NCBI GenBank assembly: GCA_049282455.1 | Contig: JBAPUB010000029.1 | Span: 1-64,000, forward strand | From: JBAPUB01 sp049282455 | GTDB lineage: Bacteria > Actinomycetota > Actinomycetes > JAHEKZ01 | Direction: 5' to 3' | Length of the DNA stretch: 64,000 bases | In this document: positions 61,106 through 64,000 of the stretch, one piece after another | Position numbering within the stretch: position 1 is the first letter of the stretch | Layout of the letters: every line of letters starts with the position of its first letter | Translations under genes and position numbers: made by a program | Notes under the pieces: model-generated | Told to the model about the DNA's origin: nothing | Databases searched by the model: none | Seen by the model: the letters and a program-made list of their open reading frames with translations, nothing else

Positions 61106-62410
61106 ATGCCCGACACCCCGGCGACGCCTGGCCGACTCCCGGTCGCGAGCCACGCTGCGCTCACCCTGGGACGTGCGGCAGCCCGCCTGAGCCAGTGGGG
61201 TGGTCACGGCCGTGGGTCCCAGGTCGGGGGCAAGGTCGCCTACCGGCTGCGGCCGCAGACCCTGGCCGACCTTGCCGCCCACCGGTCCGTCGCGCTGGTG
61301 TCGGGGACCAACGGCAAGAGCACGACGGCGACGCTGCTCGCCGCCGCAGCATCGATGCTGGGACCTGTGGCCTTCAACCGCACGGGCGCCAACATGGAGG
61401 AAGGACTCGTCACCGCGCTCGACGCCGACCGGCGTGCCGCGGTGGCCGTGCTCGAGACCGACGAGGCCTACCTGAGCTCGGTGGTCGAGGCGACGCGACC
61501 GCGGCTGATCGTGCTGATGAACCTCAGCCGCGACTTCCTGGAACGCGGGGTCAGGGCCAAGCGCCTGGCCGGTCACTGGCACGACACCGTGACCCGGATC
61601 GACTGGCCGTGCACGGTCGTGGCCAACGTCGACGACCCGCTGGTCGCCTGGGCGGTGGCGAAGGCACCACGTGTGATCTGGGTCGCCGGCGAGGACACGT
61701 ACCTCGACGATGCGGTGCTGTGCCGTGACTGCCTCGTCCGGCTGGACCGAGACGGGTGGAAGTGGGCGTGCCCGCGCTGCCGGTTCTCACGCCACGAGCC
61801 CCACTGGATGCTGCACCGCGAAGGCGGAGAGGTGTCGGCACAGGCACCAAACGGGGCAGTCGTCGGTGTACCACGCGCTCTTCCCGGCCATGCCGCAGAG
61901 GTGAACGTGCTGTTCGCCCTCGCTGCAGCCGTCGAGCTCGGCGTTCCCGTGGAGTCCGCGGCAGCACGGATCGCCGAGGTCGAGGGCGTCGACGGCCGCT
62001 ACGCGCCCCGGCCCTTCGGCGCGCATCGGGTGCGCGTCCTCCTGGCGAAGAACCCGGCCAGCTGGACCGAGTCGCTGGCGACGGTCAGCGAGGGGCCGGC
62101 GGGCAGCGCCTCCCGTTCGCTTGTCCTGGCGATGCACGGCCGGGGTGGAGGCGGTGGTCAGGACACGGCGATGCTGTGGGATGCGCCGTTCGAGCGCCTC
62201 GCAGGACGCCGAGTAACCGTGGCGGGGTCCCGAGGCAACGAGCTGGCGCTTCGCCTGACTGTCGCCGGCGTCCACGTCGACGTAGGCGGAGACGACGTCC
62301 TCGGGGCAGTAGGCACGTTGCCGCCTGGGGACGTCGACCTGGTCGCCAACTGGCCGGCGTTCAACGATGTGCTCGACGTGCTGGGTCGTGACATCCAGGT
62401 CGGCCCATGA
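61106..62410 (+). CDS. murT: Lipid II isoglutaminyl synthase, MurT subunit
   Basis: A 434-residue Mur-ligase-like protein that amidates the alpha-carboxyl of D-Glu in lipid II together with GatD. The P-loop is SGTNGKSTT (66-74). The Cys4 zinc ribbon insert is present: Cys207, Cys210, Cys223 and Cys226. MurT C-terminal (DUF1727-type) domain ends at about 430. The stop overlaps the gatD start (ATGA), so both are one complex. Amidated lipid II is needed for efficient cross-linking in several Gram-positives. Confidence 0.95.
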   Translation: MPDTPATPGRLPVASHAALTLGRAAARLSQWGGHGRGSQVGGKVAYRLRPQTLADLAAHRSVALVSGTNGKSTTATLLAAAASMLGPVAFNRTGANMEEGLVTALDADRRAAVAVLETDEAYLSSVVEATRPRLIVLMNLSRDFLERGVRAKRLAGHWHDTVTRIDWPCTVVANVDDPLVAWAVAKAPRVIWVAGEDTYLDDAVLCRDCLVRLDRDGWKWACPRCRFSRHEPHWMLHREGGEVSAQAPNGAVVGVPRALPGHAAEVNVLFALAAAVELGVPVESAAARIAEVEGVDGRYAPRPFGAHRVRVLLAKNPASWTESLATVSEGPAGSASRSLVLAMHGRGGGGGQDTAMLWDAPFERLAGRRVTVAGSRGNELALRLTVAGVHVDVGGDDVLGAVGTLPPGDVDLVANWPAFNDVLDVLGRDIQVGP

Positions 62411-63126
62411 GCCTGGACACACTGATGGTGGTCGAGGTGTTCCCCTCGTTGCTGCAGCCGGAGGGTGACCACGGCAACGTCGTGATCCTCACAGACCGGG
62501 CCCATCGACGAGGCGTCGACGTCGACGTGCTCATCGTTCATCCCGGTGACGACCTTCCGGACGACGCTCAGCTGTACCTCATCGGCGGCTCCACGGACTC
62601 CGACTTGACGGAGTGCGCGCGTCGGCTGCGCTCGGGTGGAGAGCTCACACGCGCCGTTGCCGCAGGTGCGGCCGTGCTCGGCGTCGGCGCGGGGTACCAG
62701 GTCTTGTCACAGCGCTTTGACGACCCCGACGGCTTGCCGCACGACGGCGTCGGCCTGCTCGATGTCGAGATGTCACATGCCCCGTGGGCCAAGGGTCCAG
62801 TCGTCACTGCGCCCAGCCCCGCACTCGGTCTTCCCCAGCTGTCCGGGTACGAGTACCACTGCAGCGGGGCGTCGCTCGGCCCCGACGTGCTGCCGCTCGC
62901 CGCGCTCGAGATCGGCGTGGGTAACGGAGAGCGTGCAGGGGCAAACCATGACGGAGCCGTTTCCGGGAGGGTCATCGGCACCTGGCTGCACGGACCGCTC
63001 CTGCCCCGCAACCCCGAGGTGGCCGACCTCCTGCTGCGCTGGGTCGGCGTCGACGTGACGCCGCTCGACGACTCGGCAGCGCACGAGGCCAGGACGATCA
63101 GGATCCGTGAGGCGCGCGCGGGCTGA
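62407..63126 (+). CDS. gatD: GatD-like glutaminase subunit lacking the catalytic cysteine
   Basis: A 239-residue class I (CobB/CobQ-type) amidotransferase partner of MurT. The fold is clear: MVVEVFPSLLQPEGDHGNVVILTDRA, then the elbow VLGVGAGYQVLS, YEYHCSG and the catalytic histidine His195 in GTWLHGPLLPRNP. The nucleophile position carries Gly94 (GGC, 62686-62688) where GatD proteins have Cys. Unless a sequencing error (TGC to GGC) is responsible, it cannot hydrolyse glutamine; the complex might then use free ammonia or have another role. Confidence 0.9.
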   Translation: MSLDTLMVVEVFPSLLQPEGDHGNVVILTDRAHRRGVDVDVLIVHPGDDLPDDAQLYLIGGSTDSDLTECARRLRSGGELTRAVAAGAAVLGVGAGYQVLSQRFDDPDGLPHDGVGLLDVEMSHAPWAKGPVVTAPSPALGLPQLSGYEYHCSGASLGPDVLPLAALEIGVGNGERAGANHDGAVSGRVIGTWLHGPLLPRNPEVADLLLRWVGVDVTPLDDSAAHEARTIRIREARAG

Positions 63127-63170
63127 TACGTTCGCGGCTTCTCGGTCCGGGGTGACTTCTGGAGGACGCT

Positions 63171-63608
63171 GTGGCGAGGGTCAGCATCTATCTGAACTTC
63201 ATGGGAAACGCAGAAGAGGCGTTCAACCACTACAGGTCGGTGTTCGGTGGCGACTTCACGTCTTTCCAACGGATGAGTGACGTGCCACCCGACTCCTCTC
63301 AGCCGCCCCTGCCGGACAACGAGAAGAACCTGGTGATGCACGTCGAGCTGCCGATTCTCGGCGGGACGGTGCTGATGGCCACGGACATGCTGGAGTCGAT
63401 GGGACATGCCCTCCGTACCGGCAACAACGTCGCGATCAACCTCGAGCCCGATGACCTCGATGAGACCAGGCGGCTGTTCGCCGCTCTGTCCGACGGTGCA
63501 ACCGACATCGCGCCCCTCGAGAAGATGTTCTGGGGCGCCTACTGGGGCACGTGCTGCGACCGGTTCGGTGTCCGCTGGATGTTCAACTACGCGGACTCCC
63601 CCGCCTGA
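63171..63608 (+). CDS. VOC superfamily (PhnB-like) protein
   Basis: A 145-residue protein with two beta-alpha-beta-beta-beta modules: VSIYLNFMGNAEEAFNHYRSVFGGDF and, in the second half, EPDDLDETRRLFAALSDG...DRFGVRWMFNY. Of the PhnB/3-demethylubiquinone methyltransferase-like group. GTG 63171 has TGGAGG upstream. Substrate unknown. Confidence 0.85.
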   Translation: MARVSIYLNFMGNAEEAFNHYRSVFGGDFTSFQRMSDVPPDSSQPPLPDNEKNLVMHVELPILGGTVLMATDMLESMGHALRTGNNVAINLEPDDLDETRRLFAALSDGATDIAPLEKMFWGAYWGTCCDRFGVRWMFNYADSPA

Positions 63609-63728
63609 CGGCGCGTCGGCCATCTCCGCTCGGTGCGGGGCTGTTCGCGTGGCGGGGCTAGGGTCGCAGACGTAGGGAGCCCAGCCGGGTCCACCGAGCT
63701 GCTGGCGAAGCGTCGTGGAGGCTGCCGC

Positions 63729-64000
63729 GTGAAGACTGCCGCGACGCAAACAGCGGCACTCCCGGCCCAGGTCGACGTCCTGGTCGTCGGCGGGGGAGTG
63801 AGCGGTCTGGCGACGGCGTACTTCCTGCGCAAGCGGCTGGGGTCGAATGCCTCGGTCCTGGTGCTGGAGGCCGACCCCCGACCAGGCGGCAAGGTCTGGA
63901 CCCGCACGGTCGCCGGTCTACCCGTCGACGTGGGGCCGGATGCGTTCTTGGCCAGGGCTCCGCAGCTGCGGTCCCTGGTGGCCGACCTGGGCCTGGCGGA
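63729..64000 (+). CDS. hemG: Protoporphyrinogen/coproporphyrinogen oxidase, N-terminal part (partial)
   Basis: The first 90 codons of a flavoprotein. The FAD dinucleotide motif VVGGGVSGLATAYFL, the acidic VLVLEADPRPGGKV and PVDVGPDAFLARAPQL match the HemY/HemG oxygen-dependent oxidase of haem synthesis. GTG 63729 follows GGAGG. The rest lies beyond the window. Another flavin amine oxidase is possible but the PDAFLAR stretch favours HemY. Confidence 0.8.
   Translation, partial: MKTAATQTAALPAQVDVLVVGGGVSGLATAYFLRKRLGSNASVLVLEADPRPGGKVWTRTVAGLPVDVGPDAFLARAPQLRSLVADLGLA

Overview
The window is 64 kb of chromosomal DNA from a high-GC actinobacterium, centred on the replication origin. GTG and TTG starts are common, gene overlaps of the ATGA/GTGA type are frequent, and the gene order around dnaA is the conserved actinobacterial one. 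The lineage below class level cannot be fixed from the sequence alone. FemX-like, MurT/GatD, GT87, PadR-ino1 and split MurJ/pseudokinase genes point to a mycelial or soil-type actinomycete; the lone chemoreceptor allows for motility.

Left arm (1-18305), read leftwards from the origin: dnaN, recF, dciA, gyrB, gyrA, a DUF3566 membrane protein, tRNA-Ile, a DLW-39 small protein, tRNA-Ala, an exported esterase, a cyclophilin, a rhomboid protease, a thiolase, a serine hydrolase, crgA, then the DUF881-sortase-small membrane protein-trpG run that converges on pknB and the last codons of pbpA. This is the cell-division and cell-wall signalling block next to the DNA gyrase operon.

Origin (18306-20831): the dnaA-dnaN gap carries a cluster of DnaA-box-like 9-mers and is the best oriC candidate. 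The dnaA-rpmH gap carries further boxes, direct repeats and divergent promoters. An 11-bp triplication overlaps the dnaA start and changes which start codon is in frame.

Right arm (20832-32193): rpmH-rnpA-yidD-yidC-jag-rsmG-parA-parB (two parS sites lie inside rsmG and parA), a coupled 50-residue membrane protein, then on the other strand cwlM, trxA, trxB, an anti-sigma candidate, sigM and a membrane pseudokinase. The pseudokinase is normally fused to or adjacent to murJ, but here 32194-39519 is interposed. That segment holds a C40 peptidase, a small membrane protein, a hydrolase/NTF2-like pair, a RidA-like protein, a P-type ATPase resembling the Na,K-ATPase subfamily, and a lactonase-type metallo-hydrolase.

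The conserved order resumes with murJ, DUF6049 and a NUDIX gene, is interrupted by a chemoreceptor, and continues with pcnA, an MFS transporter, the PadR-ino1 operon, DUF5318, ponA, a GT87 glycosyltransferase, a frameshifted GNAT gene, an alanine-racemase-like gene with femX, xth, and the rpsF-ssb-rpsR-rplI operon. A MATE transporter, murT-gatD, a VOC protein and the start of a protoporphyrinogen oxidase gene close the window.

Much of the window serves peptidoglycan synthesis and its control: PknB, PbpA, PonA, MurJ, CwlM, the pseudokinase, FemX, MurT/GatD and CrgA. The most striking anomalies are a GatD with glycine at the catalytic cysteine position, the repeat-dependent dnaA start, and two DnaA-box clusters far from the origin (4433-4464 and 60993-61072).
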